Below are positions 9,582 through 17,307 of a DNA stretch of 44,643 bases, piece by piece (position 1 is the stretch's first letter; each line of letters begins with the position of its first letter). The position numbers and the translations under genes are program-made. The stretch covers positions 1 through 44,643 of the forward strand of contig CALWRF010000032.1 of the NCBI GenBank assembly GCA_944383885.1, written 5' to 3'. The notes beneath the pieces are model-generated. The model searched no databases, was not told the DNA's origin, and saw only the letters and a program-made list of their open reading frames with translations. The DNA is from an uncultured Clostridia bacterium. Its GTDB lineage: Bacteria; Bacillota; Clostridia; Lachnospirales; Anaerotignaceae.

Positions 9582-10172
9582 TCATTCTTCATAAAAATCT
9601 ATTTCCTCAATTCCATCTGCGCCCATGTCTATAAGCAGTCCGCAGCACCAAATCCAATCTTTAGTGTCAGGGGCAAACTTTTCATAAAATTCAATAAAAG
9701 GTTCTTCGCCCATAGTAGAAAATATAATATCAATTTCACTTTCATAATCATGAGCATACTTTAGCGCCCAAGAAGGATTAATGTTATCCATCACCCACTC
9801 TTCAATTTCTTCATTGGGCTTATCAACAAACAATCTGAAAAGTTTGGTAACATCTTTCAAAACTTCAGAATCAAAATTTCCCCATTCCTGAAGCCAATCA
9901 CCGGTTATTTCTTCATATACGGTACAGAACATATCCCATCTTTCTGAAACCGGAGAAAAATCTTCCGCAAATTTCGGAAATGGGTCAAGAAGTTCTTCGT
10001 TGTCAATTAAATCTCCATCGTCCATATCTTCTGTAAATACTTCCGTTGCCGGTACATGTGCCTCTACCCATTGGCGCAGCTCTGATTTATCAGGCTTTTC
10101 AAGAAAACCCGCAAAATAATCAACTGCTGATGAAATAGCATTTTCATTATAATCATTCCATAAACCTGCCAT
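9582..10172 (-). CDS. Uncharacterised acidic protein made of two repeat domains
   Basis: 196 residues. The start at 10172 follows AGGAGG (10179-10184) with 6-base spacing; an in-frame codon at 10187 would lie upstream of that site and is rejected. The protein is two tandem copies of a ~75-80 residue unit (about 9-95 and 102-190). Each has the pattern aromatic-rich helix, W-V, P-(S/A)-x-x, then D-P-F or E-P-F, F-x-P-x-(S/T)-x-x-W. A third copy lies in the BRCT protein at 429-1553. The protein is strongly acidic and rich in Trp and Phe, with no signal peptide or membrane segment. I do not recognise a named family. It may be a protein-binding scaffold or an immunity-type protein; neither can be shown here. 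Confidence 0.8.
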   Translation of the reverse strand: MAGLWNDYNENAISSAVDYFAGFLEKPDKSELRQWVEAHVPATEVFTEDMDDGDLIDNEELLDPFPKFAEDFSPVSERWDMFCTVYEEITGDWLQEWGNFDSEVLKDVTKLFRLFVDKPNEEIEEWVMDNINPSWALKYAHDYESEIDIIFSTMGEEPFIEFYEKFAPDTKDWIWCCGLLIDMGADGIEEIDFYEE

Positions 10173-10413
10173 ATTAATCCTCCTCACTTAAAATCCGTTC
10201 CAAAACACATTTGCAAAAAAATATTTCCATAAATAAGATTATTATATTAAATCGTATGCTTATGCAGTATAACTCCGTCTTACATCTCTGACAGTTAAAA
10301 GCATAAAGCAGCACATCAGCTGTTAATGAAGCGGTAAATTGTTGGATTATATATTGAAATAGAACCATTAAGCAAACATGTGTTAAATAAGAATTTTGCT
10401 TATGTTCCATTTT

Positions 10414-10635
10414 TCAGCCGAATATATCTATCATGGCTTCAAGTGTTTCTACAGCCATTTTCAAACTTCTATCCAAAAACAAAACCGATATACCGCACCC
10501 TGCCCAAAGCAGTATAATTAATTTCTTTTTGTTCGGATGCTGTTTTTGATAATTCCGCGAAAACACAGCAAACGCAATCGCGGCGCATAAAAACGCCCAA
10601 GCAGCCATAAGAAATATAAATAAAGCGATTCCCAT
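10414..10635 (-). CDS. Small two-helix membrane protein, unknown function
   Basis: 73 residues from ATG 10635, with AGGAGG at 10642-10647 and 6-base spacing. There are two hydrophobic stretches: residues ~3-25 (IALFIFLMAAWAFLCAAIAF) and ~45-62 around LIILLWAGCGISVLFL. Between them is a basic loop rich in Lys, QKQHPNKKK. No known family was recognised. It follows the 10705-11184 gene by about 70 bases and may be co-transcribed with it. Confidence 0.65.
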   Translation of the reverse strand: MGIALFIFLMAAWAFLCAAIAFAVFSRNYQKQHPNKKKLIILLWAGCGISVLFLDRSLKMAVETLEAMIDIFG

Positions 10636-10704
10636 AATTTTCCTCCTGTTTATCAATCCACATCCGCATATTTTTTCAGAAAGCAGGACAAATCTCTGCC
10701 ACCC

Positions 10705-11184
10705 TTAATCCCAATATTCTTTCTCAGCTTTAAGCAGAAGAACAGCACGGTCAGACTTTGCTTCATTTAATGTTTTTTCAAGCAATATGTAAGCCTCATC
10801 CTTACGCCCCGAATTTTTTAACGCAAAAATGCGCTGATAATCAAAATATTCTTTTGCGTACATACTCCCTATTGGACGGTCATTATTCATTATCTCAAGA
10901 GCATCCAGTTCCGCAAAATACGATTTAACATCACGCTTAATCATAAAATTTGCCATTGCATCATTAAAGCGTTTTTCAAACCGGCGGGCTTTTGACATAT
11001 TATAAAGCAGCCAAATGATTGTAACCAATAAAATTGCTGCAACAGTTGGTTTTATAACAGATATCAGTTCCATTTTGTCCAATGCTGCAATTAGAAACAT
11101 GGTCAGGACAACTACCCATAAAAAAATTGAGATAATACCCATAATAACACGGTTAGAAATATTCTTACCGCACTGCCTTTTCAC
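10705..11184 (-). CDS. Membrane-anchored hypothetical protein
   Basis: 159 residues with a probable GTG start at 11184 and AAAGGA about 10 bases upstream. Two N-terminal hydrophobic helices (about 14-34 and 44-62) are followed by a soluble, charged C-terminal part of ~95 residues. That part ends in an alpha-helical region that looks like a short TPR-type or helical hairpin segment (GRKDEAYILLEKTLNEAKSD). No specific family is recognised. The region upstream (11185-11509) carries a promoter and foldable RNA that could be its leader. Confidence 0.65.
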   Translation of the reverse strand: MKRQCGKNISNRVIMGIISIFLWVVVLTMFLIAALDKMELISVIKPTVAAILLVTIIWLLYNMSKARRFEKRFNDAMANFMIKRDVKSYFAELDALEIMNNDRPIGSMYAKEYFDYQRIFALKNSGRKDEAYILLEKTLNEAKSDRAVLLLKAEKEYWD

Positions 11185-11299
11185 TTTTGCACATCCTTTC
11201 GGTCTTTGCTTTTTAATAATGTACTAATATACTGATTTCACAAATGCACCTTACTCAAAAACAATCACATCAGCAATATTAAAATATAACAATATTACA

Positions 11300-11474
11300 T
11301 GTTATACAGCAGTGTTCCAAACTTATGATATGCCTTCCCTGCCGGTATTTGCTGTAATACATGCGGCAAACAGCAGATTTTCTTTATTACACCACCCTAT
11401 TCAAAAAATAGTAGTATATATAAGCCTGTAACAGCTTACAACATTGTTTGTCTTTTTCTCATAGCCAAATGTTT
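11300..11474 (-). ncRNA. Candidate structured RNA (leader or independent small RNA)
   Basis: A transcript started by the promoter at 11481-11509 would begin near 11474. The segment at 11432-11443 can pair with 11300-11312 (TGTTGTA with TATAACA, then AGC with GCT). That would close a ~145-base structure containing an internal hairpin at about 11340-11377. Its size and large bulged stem recall 6S-type RNA, but no conserved 6S motif can be confirmed by eye. It could equally be a long 5' leader. Low confidence. Confidence 0.25.
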
Positions 11475-11480
11475 TGCCTT

Positions 11481-11509
11481 ATTATAACAAAAATCTTATA
11501 TTTCCACAA
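11481..11509 (-). promoter_or_regulatory. Sigma-A-type promoter reading leftwards
   Basis: On the minus strand, TTGTGG (11504-11509) and a perfect TATAAT (11481-11486) are separated by 17 bases. It reads towards the candidate RNA and the 10705-11184 gene. Confidence 0.5.
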
Positions 11510-11640
11510 TGTTTTATGACATAGCCTGCTAATCTTATCTGTATTACTCTTTTACTCTGATAATATATATTTTAATCGATTTTCAGAAACAAATCATGAC
11601 CACCGGCATATCCGATGGTTTTGTCTTGCTTAAGCGCACA

Positions 11641-11682
11641 AAAAGAAAAACGGCTAAAACTCTAATGTTTTAACCGTTTTTT
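11641..11682 (-). terminator. Terminator of the tRNA-Thr gene
   Basis: Read on the minus strand: a hairpin of ACGGTTAAAAC and GTTTTAGCCG (one G·U pair) with a 6-base loop, followed by TTTTTCTTTT. It starts 4 bases beyond the tRNA 3' end. Confidence 0.75.
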
Positions 11683-11685
11683 AAG

Positions 11686-11758
11686 AGCCGAAAACGTGAC
11701 TCGAACACGCGACCTGCTGATTACGAATCAGCTGCTCTACCAACTGAGCTATTTCGGC
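11686..11758 (-). tRNA. tRNA-Thr (anticodon CGU)
   Basis: 73 bases that fold into a standard cloverleaf. The acceptor stem is GCCGAAA / TTTCGGC. The D arm is GCTC-AGTTGGTA-GAGC. The anticodon arm is GCTGA-TTCGTAA-TCAGC, giving anticodon CGU for the ACG codon. The T arm is GCGTG-TTCGAGT-CACGT and the discriminator base is U. The 3' CCA is not encoded. Confidence 0.95.
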
Positions 11759-11974
11759 GTATATAATTTTGTATTCGCAATATTAATACTTAATATCAAT
11801 CCGTAAACTATTGCTTATAAATTACCAGCTTTGCCAAATAAAATAATTTAGCCTGTTAACTTGTGTATTATATCATTCAATACAAAAATAATCAATATAT
11901 TTACTGAAAAAACTCAACTTTATACTTTTATAACAAGTAAAATATTACTTTTTGCGAAAAATTTGATTTTCCTC

Positions 11975-12002
11975 TTGCAATATTTTTTTAGTGTGTTATA
12001 AT
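11975..12002 (+). promoter_or_regulatory. Promoter of the serC operon
   Basis: TTGCAA (11975-11980) and TATAAT (11997-12002) with a 16-base spacer, about 45 bases before the T-box stem I. This places transcription start near 12009 and gives a leader of about 300 bases. Confidence 0.65.
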
Positions 12003-12048
12003 TTTCATTAATTTCAAATTTAAGTTTGGTTAAAATGACGTTTAGGAA

Positions 12049-12255
12049 AACTAAGCCTTTGCAACTGTTTAGAGAATCGGCGGTTGGTGCAAGCCGTACA
12101 GCCAAAAGGGTGTTCCATTTTCTTAGTTGCCGGTGATGAATCGGAAGGGAAAGCCCTTTACAGCTTATACGAGCGGACACGTTTTTTTGTGCCAATGCGG
12201 GTGGCAACGCGGGTTATCCCGTCCCAGTTTTATTTGTACTGGGACGGGTTTTTTT
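12049..12255 (+). promoter_or_regulatory. T-box leader (serine type) controlling serC-serA
   Basis: Stem I is closed by AACTAAG (12049-12055) with CTTAGTT (12122-12128). Its distal part carries the AGAGA box and the conserved GGTTGGTGCAAGCC segment. The probable specifier in the lower loop is UCC at 12114-12116 (serine), followed by A. The T-box proper, TGCGGGTGGCAACGCGGG, is at about 12196-12213. The terminator is the 11-bp stem 12218-12228 / 12238-12248 followed by seven T. Uncharged tRNA-Ser is expected to favour the antiterminator and switch on serine synthesis. The class is clear from the motifs. The specifier call is an inference that fits the downstream genes. Confidence 0.9.
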
Positions 12256-12312
12256 ATTATAAAATATTATATTGATAAAAAAGAGATAAATAAACTAAGG
12301 GGGATTTTTATT

Positions 12313-13407
12313 ATGTCAATGAACAGAGTTTATAATTTTTCAGCCGGTCCTTCCATGCTTCCTTTGGAAGTTCTTGAACAAGCACAGAAAGAATTTGTTT
12401 GCTATGGCGATACAGGCATGTCAGTAATGGAGATGAGCCACCGTTCTAAAGATTTCGAAAACATAATTTTCGGTGCTGAGGCTGATTTAAGAGACCTTAT
12501 GAACGTACCAGATAATTATACTATACTTTTCCTTCAGGGCGGCGGTTCAACACAGTTTGCCATGATTCCATTGAACCTTATGAATAAAAATAACAAAGCT
12601 GACTATGTTAAAACCGGTCAATGGTCTAAAAAAGCAATTGCAGAGGCACAAAGATACGGCACTGTAAATGTTGTAGCTTCTTCAGAAGATAAAACATTTT
12701 CATACATACCAGAACTTGACCCAGCTAAGTTCGATAAAGACGCAGATTACTTCTACATGACGCTTAACAACACAATTTACGGTACTCATATTCCAGACAG
12801 CATGATACCTGACACAGGCAATGTTCCAAAAGTTGGCGATATGAGTTCAAACATACTTGCTGAAAGATATGATATTTCAAAATTTGGTCTTATATTTGCC
12901 GGGGCTCAGAAAAATCTTGGTCCAGCCGGAGTTACAGTTGTTATTATAAGAAACGACCTTATAGGCAACGCAATGGACTTTACTCCTACAATGCTTAACT
13001 ATGCTACACACGCTAAAGAAAAATCACTTTATAATACACCTCCTACATATTCGATTTACTTTGCCGGGCTTGTATTTAAGTGGGTTAAAAAAATGGGCGG
13101 CGTAGACGCTATGGAGAAAATAAACCGCGAAAAAGCTGCCATACTTTATGATTTCCTTGATAATTCAAAGCTTTTCAAAGGTACAGTAAGACCTCAGGAC
13201 CGTTCACTTATGAACGTGCCTTTTATACTTCCTACAGAAGAACTTAACGCTAAATTTATAGCAGAAGCAAAGTCAAACGGCTTTGTAAACCTTAAAGGTC
13301 ACAGAACAGTAGGCGGCATGAGGGCATCTATATATAACGCCATGCCGGTTGAAGGAATTAAAAAGCTTGTTGAGTTTATGGGTAAGTTTGAGGTTGAAAA
13401 TAAATAA
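12313..13407 (+). CDS. serC: Phosphoserine aminotransferase
   Basis: 364 residues, the usual length. It converts 3-phosphohydroxypyruvate and glutamate to O-phosphoserine, using PLP, in the cytosol. Family signatures are the N-terminal YNFSAGPSMLP, MEMSHRS, FLQGGGSTQFAM, and AGAQKNLGPAG with the PLP-binding lysine (QKN). The C-terminal KGHRTVGGMRASIYNA is also typical. ATG 12313 is chosen because AAGGGGG lies 9 bases upstream; the frame continues upstream only through the T-box leader. It is the first gene of the serC-serA-DUF1015 operon and is controlled by the serine T-box. Confidence 0.97.
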   Translation: MSMNRVYNFSAGPSMLPLEVLEQAQKEFVCYGDTGMSVMEMSHRSKDFENIIFGAEADLRDLMNVPDNYTILFLQGGGSTQFAMIPLNLMNKNNKADYVKTGQWSKKAIAEAQRYGTVNVVASSEDKTFSYIPELDPAKFDKDADYFYMTLNNTIYGTHIPDSMIPDTGNVPKVGDMSSNILAERYDISKFGLIFAGAQKNLGPAGVTVVIIRNDLIGNAMDFTPTMLNYATHAKEKSLYNTPPTYSIYFAGLVFKWVKKMGGVDAMEKINREKAAILYDFLDNSKLFKGTVRPQDRSLMNVPFILPTEELNAKFIAEAKSNGFVNLKGHRTVGGMRASIYNAMPVEGIKKLVEFMGKFEVENK

Positions 13408-13476
13408 CATCTGTCTTACTGCAAAAATTATATAGTTTTTGAATATAAAAAATAAAAGCAAAGGAGAGTAAATAAA

Positions 13477-14652
13477 ATGTATAATATATTAACACTTAAT
13501 GCCATTTCACCAAAAGGCTTAGCCAAACTTCCGCCAGAGGAGTTTAAAGTATCATCGGACTTTGAAAATCCAGACGGAATCATAGTAAGAAGTGCAGATA
13601 TGCACGATTACAACATTCCAGAATCACTTTTATGTATAGCAAGAGCAGGCGCTGGCACGAATAATATCCCAGTTGATAAATGTGCAGAAAAAGGCGTTGT
13701 AGTATTTAATACACCTGGTGCAAATGCAAACGCTGTTAAAGAACTTGTTATAGCTGCCCTTCTTATTTCATCAAGAAAAATAACAGAAGCGGCTGAGTGG
13801 ACAAAAACACTCAAAGGTCAGCCAGATATGGATAAGCTTGTTGAAGGCGGCAAAAAGAAATTTGCAGGTCCTGAAATTACAGGCAAAAAATTAGGTGTAA
13901 TCGGTCTTGGCGCTATAGGAGTACTTGTAGCAAACGCTGCCCTTGCCCTTGGTATGGAAGTAATAGGATTTGACCCATTCCTCTCCGTTCGTTCAGCATG
14001 GCATATATCAGGTCAGGTTGAACTGGCAAAAAGTGTTGAAGAAGTTGTTACACAGAGCGATTACGTAACAATCCACGTTCCACAAAATGACTCAACAAAA
14101 AATATGATTAACGCTGAGCTTCTTAAAAAATTCAAAAAAGGCGCACGTCTTATAAATCTTGCCCGCGGCGGACTTGTAGACCCTGCTGCTGTAGCTGCCG
14201 CTCTTGATGAAGGCGTTTTAAGCAAATACGTTACAGACTTTGCTGCCGAAGAGCTTCTTGGAAAGGAAAATGTAATTACGCTTCCTCACCTTGGCGCTTC
14301 AACACCGGAGTCAGAAGAAAACTGTGCTGTTATGGCATCTCTTGAGCTTAAAGAATACATTGAATACGGCAATATTAAAAACTCAGTTAACTTCCCTAAC
14401 TGCGAAGCTCCTTATACAGGCAAAGCAAGGGTTACAATAGCTCATAAAAACATACCTAACATGGTAGGCTCAATAACAGCTATATTCGCCAAAGAAAATC
14501 TTAACATTGATAACATGATTAATAAGAGCAAAGGAAACTGGGCATATACTATTATAGATTTTGATTCGCTCGGCGATAAACATGACAGCCTTCTTAAAGA
14601 ACTTAAAGGATTAAAAGGCGTTGTTAAATCAAGAATAGTTAGAGAAAAATAA
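13477..14652 (+). CDS. serA: D-3-phosphoglycerate dehydrogenase (short form with ACT domain)
   Basis: 391 residues, second gene of the serine operon, with AAGGAG upstream. It oxidises 3-phosphoglycerate to 3-phosphohydroxypyruvate with NAD. Seen: ARAGAGTNNIP; the Rossmann motif GVIGLGAIGVLVAN; the catalytic Arg in NLARGGLVD; and the Glu/His pair in AAEELLGKENV and LPHLGAST. A C-terminal ACT domain (about 318-391, starting ARVTIAHKNIPNMVGS) suggests feedback control by an amino acid such as serine. The ~40-residue ASB domain of longer SerA forms is absent. It lies 69 bases after serC. With serC it covers the first two steps of serine synthesis. No serB gene is nearby. Confidence 0.96.
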   Translation: MYNILTLNAISPKGLAKLPPEEFKVSSDFENPDGIIVRSADMHDYNIPESLLCIARAGAGTNNIPVDKCAEKGVVVFNTPGANANAVKELVIAALLISSRKITEAAEWTKTLKGQPDMDKLVEGGKKKFAGPEITGKKLGVIGLGAIGVLVANAALALGMEVIGFDPFLSVRSAWHISGQVELAKSVEEVVTQSDYVTIHVPQNDSTKNMINAELLKKFKKGARLINLARGGLVDPAAVAAALDEGVLSKYVTDFAAEELLGKENVITLPHLGASTPESEENCAVMASLELKEYIEYGNIKNSVNFPNCEAPYTGKARVTIAHKNIPNMVGSITAIFAKENLNIDNMINKSKGNWAYTIIDFDSLGDKHDSLLKELKGLKGVVKSRIVREK

Positions 14653-14690
14653 TAAACTCAAGTTGATGTAGTACAAATAAAAACTAAATG

Positions 14691-14711
14691 GCGCGGACTT
14701 ATTATCCGCGC
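14691..14711 (+). terminator. Intercistronic hairpin between serA and the DUF1015 gene
   Basis: GCGCGGA (14691-14697) and TCCGCGC (14705-14711) form a 7-bp G+C-rich stem with a 7-base loop, followed by TGTTATTTT. The weak T tract suggests partial termination or mRNA end protection rather than a full stop. Confidence 0.45.
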
Positions 14712-14738
14712 TGTTATTTTAAACGGAGGTAATTAATA

Positions 14739-15971
14739 ATGGCAACTATACTGCCTTTTAAAGCGTTCAGACCATCTAAAGGCAAAGAAAGCCTTGTAGC
14801 CGCACCACCTTATGACGTATTAAGCTCAGAAGAAGCAAAAGCTTTAACAAAAGATAACCCTTACTCTTTTCTTCATATAGATAGAGCTGAAATAGATACA
14901 GAAACTCCAGAGGATATTTATTCCCCTAAAGTTTACAAGAAATCTGCTGATAACTTGAATAATATGATAGAGAAAGGATATATTATTCAAGATAAAATGC
15001 CTTATCTATATATATATCGCTTAACATCAAACGAACACTCTCAAACAGGAGTTGTCTGCTGCACACTTATTGAAGAGTATTTAAACGGAACAATAAAAAA
15101 ACATGAGCTTACACGACCGGAAAAAGAAAAAGACCGTGCCGAACACATTAAAGCATGCAGCGCACACACAAGTCCTATATTTATGGCTTATAGACATAAT
15201 GATAAAATCAGCCAAATAATAGAAAAAGAGATAAAAAAAACTCCTTTATATGATTTTACATCAAGCGATAATGTTCATAATACTGTCTGGGTAATTAAAG
15301 ACGAAAATACAATAGCTCTTTTGCAGTCCGCTTTTGCAGATGTGCCTAATCTTTATATAGCCGACGGGCATCACAGAAATGCCGCAGCCGCTGATGTTTA
15401 TAACGAAATGAAAGAAAACGGCACAGCAGCAGAAGGCTTATCCCGCTATCTTTCAGTGCTTTTTCCTGACGATGAACTCACTATACTTGGATATCACCGT
15501 GTAATTAAAGATTTAAACAATTTAAGCGAAAATGAGTTTTTTGAAAAACTGTCAGAAAAATTTTATATAATGCCTTATACAAAAGAAGGCTCTTTTACAC
15601 CTTTTATGCAGGGACAGTTTGGAATGTTTTACAACAACCGCTGGTATATTCTTACACCTGCGGAAGGCACTGTGCCTGATGATATTGTAGAAAGCCTTAA
15701 TGTGTCCGTATTATATAATAACCTTCTCTCGCCTGTGCTGGGTATAAAAAACATGCGTACAGACAGACGCATAAGTTTCTGCGGCGGAATAAACAGCATA
15801 TCAGAGCTTGAAAGACTTGTTATAACAGGTCAGGCAAAGGTTGCTTTCGCGCTTTACCCTACTTCTATAAATCAGCTTTTTGCTGTAGCTGATGAAAACA
15901 AAATAATGCCGCCTAAATCAACATGGTTTGAGCCAAAGCTCAGAAGCGGATTATTCATACACAAATTTTAA
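14739..15971 (+). CDS. DUF1015 family protein in the serine operon
   Basis: 410 residues with an ATG after a clear CGGAGG box. It belongs to the DUF1015 family, recognised by KHELTRPEKEKDRAEH, the YIADGHHRNAAAA motif (DGHHR) and the start MATILPFKAFRPSKG. The biochemical activity of the family is not established. DGHHR-type motifs also occur in ParB/sulfiredoxin-like folds, including serine kinases of the SerK/SbnI type, so phosphotransfer to or from serine is a reasonable idea but unproven. Its place directly after serC-serA, with no serB present, points to a role in serine metabolism. A terminator shared with the opposite gene follows at 15973-16017. Confidence 0.85.
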   Translation: MATILPFKAFRPSKGKESLVAAPPYDVLSSEEAKALTKDNPYSFLHIDRAEIDTETPEDIYSPKVYKKSADNLNNMIEKGYIIQDKMPYLYIYRLTSNEHSQTGVVCCTLIEEYLNGTIKKHELTRPEKEKDRAEHIKACSAHTSPIFMAYRHNDKISQIIEKEIKKTPLYDFTSSDNVHNTVWVIKDENTIALLQSAFADVPNLYIADGHHRNAAAADVYNEMKENGTAAEGLSRYLSVLFPDDELTILGYHRVIKDLNNLSENEFFEKLSEKFYIMPYTKEGSFTPFMQGQFGMFYNNRWYILTPAEGTVPDDIVESLNVSVLYNNLLSPVLGIKNMRTDRRISFCGGINSISELERLVITGQAKVAFALYPTSINQLFAVADENKIMPPKSTWFEPKLRSGLFIHKF

Positions 15972-15972
15972 T

Positions 15973-16017
15973 AAAAAATACCCTGTTTGGATTAATTTCC
16001 AATACAGGGTATTTTTT
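15973..16017. terminator. Bidirectional terminator between serine and thiamine operons
   Basis: AAAAAATACCCTGT (15973-15986) and ACAGGGTATTTTTT (16004-16017) are perfect inverted arms with T runs in both directions. It serves the DUF1015 gene on the plus strand and the HAD gene on the minus strand. Confidence 0.9.
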
Positions 16018-16021
16018 ATTA

Positions 16022-16672
16022 TTAAAGTAATTCTTTAAAAGACATTATAAATTTATCAGATATTTTTTTTATTTCGTCCATGTTTTCTTTTTCATTGCTG
16101 TCATAAACACCAACTGTATAAAAACCGGCTTTTTTTGAATTGATTATACCATGATACGCGTCTTCAAAAACAGCTGTTTTTTCTTTTTCAAAGCCCATAA
16201 TATCCGCCGCTTTTTGATATATTTCAAAAGAGCTTTTGCTCATTGAAATACTTGTACATGTAATAAGCTTTTTAAAATATTTATCTATATTGAGTCTTTT
16301 TAAAAGCGGTATAACATAATATTCCTCAGAAGCCGTTAAAATGCACATTCTTTTATTTTCATCTGCGCTTTTTTTTAAAAATTCAAAAACATACTTTTTA
16401 AGAGGTATATCATAACGGTACTTATCAGCTGATGTTTCCGTAACACCTTTAATTATATCAGGTACGGACATATTAAGTTTAAGCTCATTTATAAAGTATA
16501 AAGCAGCTTCTTCAAAAGACATAGTTTTAAGTCTTTCGCTTAAATTATCTGGCGGATTAATGCCTTTAGACAAAAGAAAATCATATCCTATGTTATCCCA
16601 AACCGGCATGGAATCAATAAGAGTCCCGTCTAAATCAAAAATATAATTTTCAAATTCCATTAAATCTCTCAT
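16022..16672 (-). CDS. HAD-superfamily phosphatase in the thiamine operon
   Basis: 216 residues. It is a HAD hydrolase of subfamily IA (cap type), with motif I FDLDGTLIDS, motif II ILTASEE, motif III Lys around SKSSFEIY and motif IV VFEDAYHG. It resembles beta-phosphoglucomutase-like phosphatases; the substrate cannot be read from the motifs. Its ATG overlaps the thiE stop (ATGA) and has AAGGGAA in the thiE end as ribosome site, so it is translationally coupled. That suggests a role with thiazole or thiamine phosphates (for example dephosphorylating thiamine phosphate or a damaged intermediate), but this is inference from position only. Confidence 0.8.
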   Translation of the reverse strand: MRDLMEFENYIFDLDGTLIDSMPVWDNIGYDFLLSKGINPPDNLSERLKTMSFEEAALYFINELKLNMSVPDIIKGVTETSADKYRYDIPLKKYVFEFLKKSADENKRMCILTASEEYYVIPLLKRLNIDKYFKKLITCTSISMSKSSFEIYQKAADIMGFEKEKTAVFEDAYHGIINSKKAGFYTVGVYDSNEKENMDEIKKISDKFIMSFKELL

Positions 16673-17307
16673 TTTACTATTTCCCTTGAAAGAGCTAAAA
16701 GCTCTTTGGCGGCTTTATATCTGTCATCTTGTGCAAATATGGCAGAAATAACGGCAACTCCGTCTACGCCGGTTCCTTTAAGCTCAAGAATGTTGTTTTT
16801 ATTAATTCCGCCTATGGCAACAACAGGAATATTAACCGCTTCTGTTATCTTTTTAGCCTCTTCAAATGTAATATTTGTATGGTCTTTTTTGGTGTCTGTA
16901 TGGAACATAGCACCTATGCCTATATAGTCTGCTCCGTTTTTCTCAGCCTCAAGAGCTTCTTTAAGATTACCGGCAGAAACACCTACTATTTTGTTTTCGC
17001 CAAGTATTTCCCTAGCCTTTTTGGCTTCAGTATCGCTTTGACCTACATGCACACCGTCAGCGTCTACAGCAACGGCAACATCAATATTATCATCAATTAC
17101 AAAAGGCACATCGTATTTATCAGTAAGAGCCTTTATTTCTTTGGCAAGCTTTAATATATGCTCATAATCGGCATTTTTTTCTCTAAGCTGTATAAAAGTA
17201 GCCCCCGCCTTTAATACGTCCTCAACATCCTGGGCAAGGCTTCTGCCGTTTAGCCAAGAACTGTCTGTAACGGCATAAAGCAGCATTGATGATTTATCTA
17301 ACTTCAA
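16669..17307 (-). CDS. thiE: Thiamine-phosphate synthase
   Basis: About 212 residues. It joins HMP pyrophosphate to HET phosphate to give thiamine monophosphate. TIM-barrel motifs: LYAVTDSSWL, FIQLREK, FVIDDNIDVAV, DGVHVGQSD, the loop GAMFHTDTKKDH, and VAIGGINKNN near the end. The loop has His where Pro is more usual (GPVFPT type), a variant to note. The start is uncertain. TTG 17307 lies 9 bases after GGAGG; GTG 17316 abuts that box; ATG 17286 would drop seven residues. The first option is used. It overlaps the end of thiM by 14 bases, so expression is coupled. Confidence 0.92.
   Translation of the reverse strand: MKLDKSSMLLYAVTDSSWLNGRSLAQDVEDVLKAGATFIQLREKNADYEHILKLAKEIKALTDKYDVPFVIDDNIDVAVAVDADGVHVGQSDTEAKKAREILGENKIVGVSAGNLKEALEAEKNGADYIGIGAMFHTDTKKDHTNITFEEAKKITEAVNIPVVAIGGINKNNILELKGTGVDGVAVISAIFAQDDRYKAAKELLALSREIVK

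Larger units (their letters stand above)
11185..11685. other. Gene-free interval with a promoter and possible structured RNA
   Basis: No coding sequence was seen. On the minus strand there is a good promoter at 11481-11509 reading towards the 10705-11184 gene. Between 11300 and 11443 there are long-range complementary segments. A hairpin with G·U pairing (minus strand) lies at about 11600-11618, and the terminator of the tRNA gene is next to it. Confidence 0.5.

Noticed and set aside
10174..10410. Minus-strand frame of 78 codons
   Set aside because: No ribosome site, no family, odd composition; it fills the gap upstream of the repeat protein gene and overlaps its ribosome binding site.
12127..12312. 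Upstream extension of the serC frame
   Set aside because: This part runs through the T-box terminator; the ribosome site at 12297 fixes the start at 12313.
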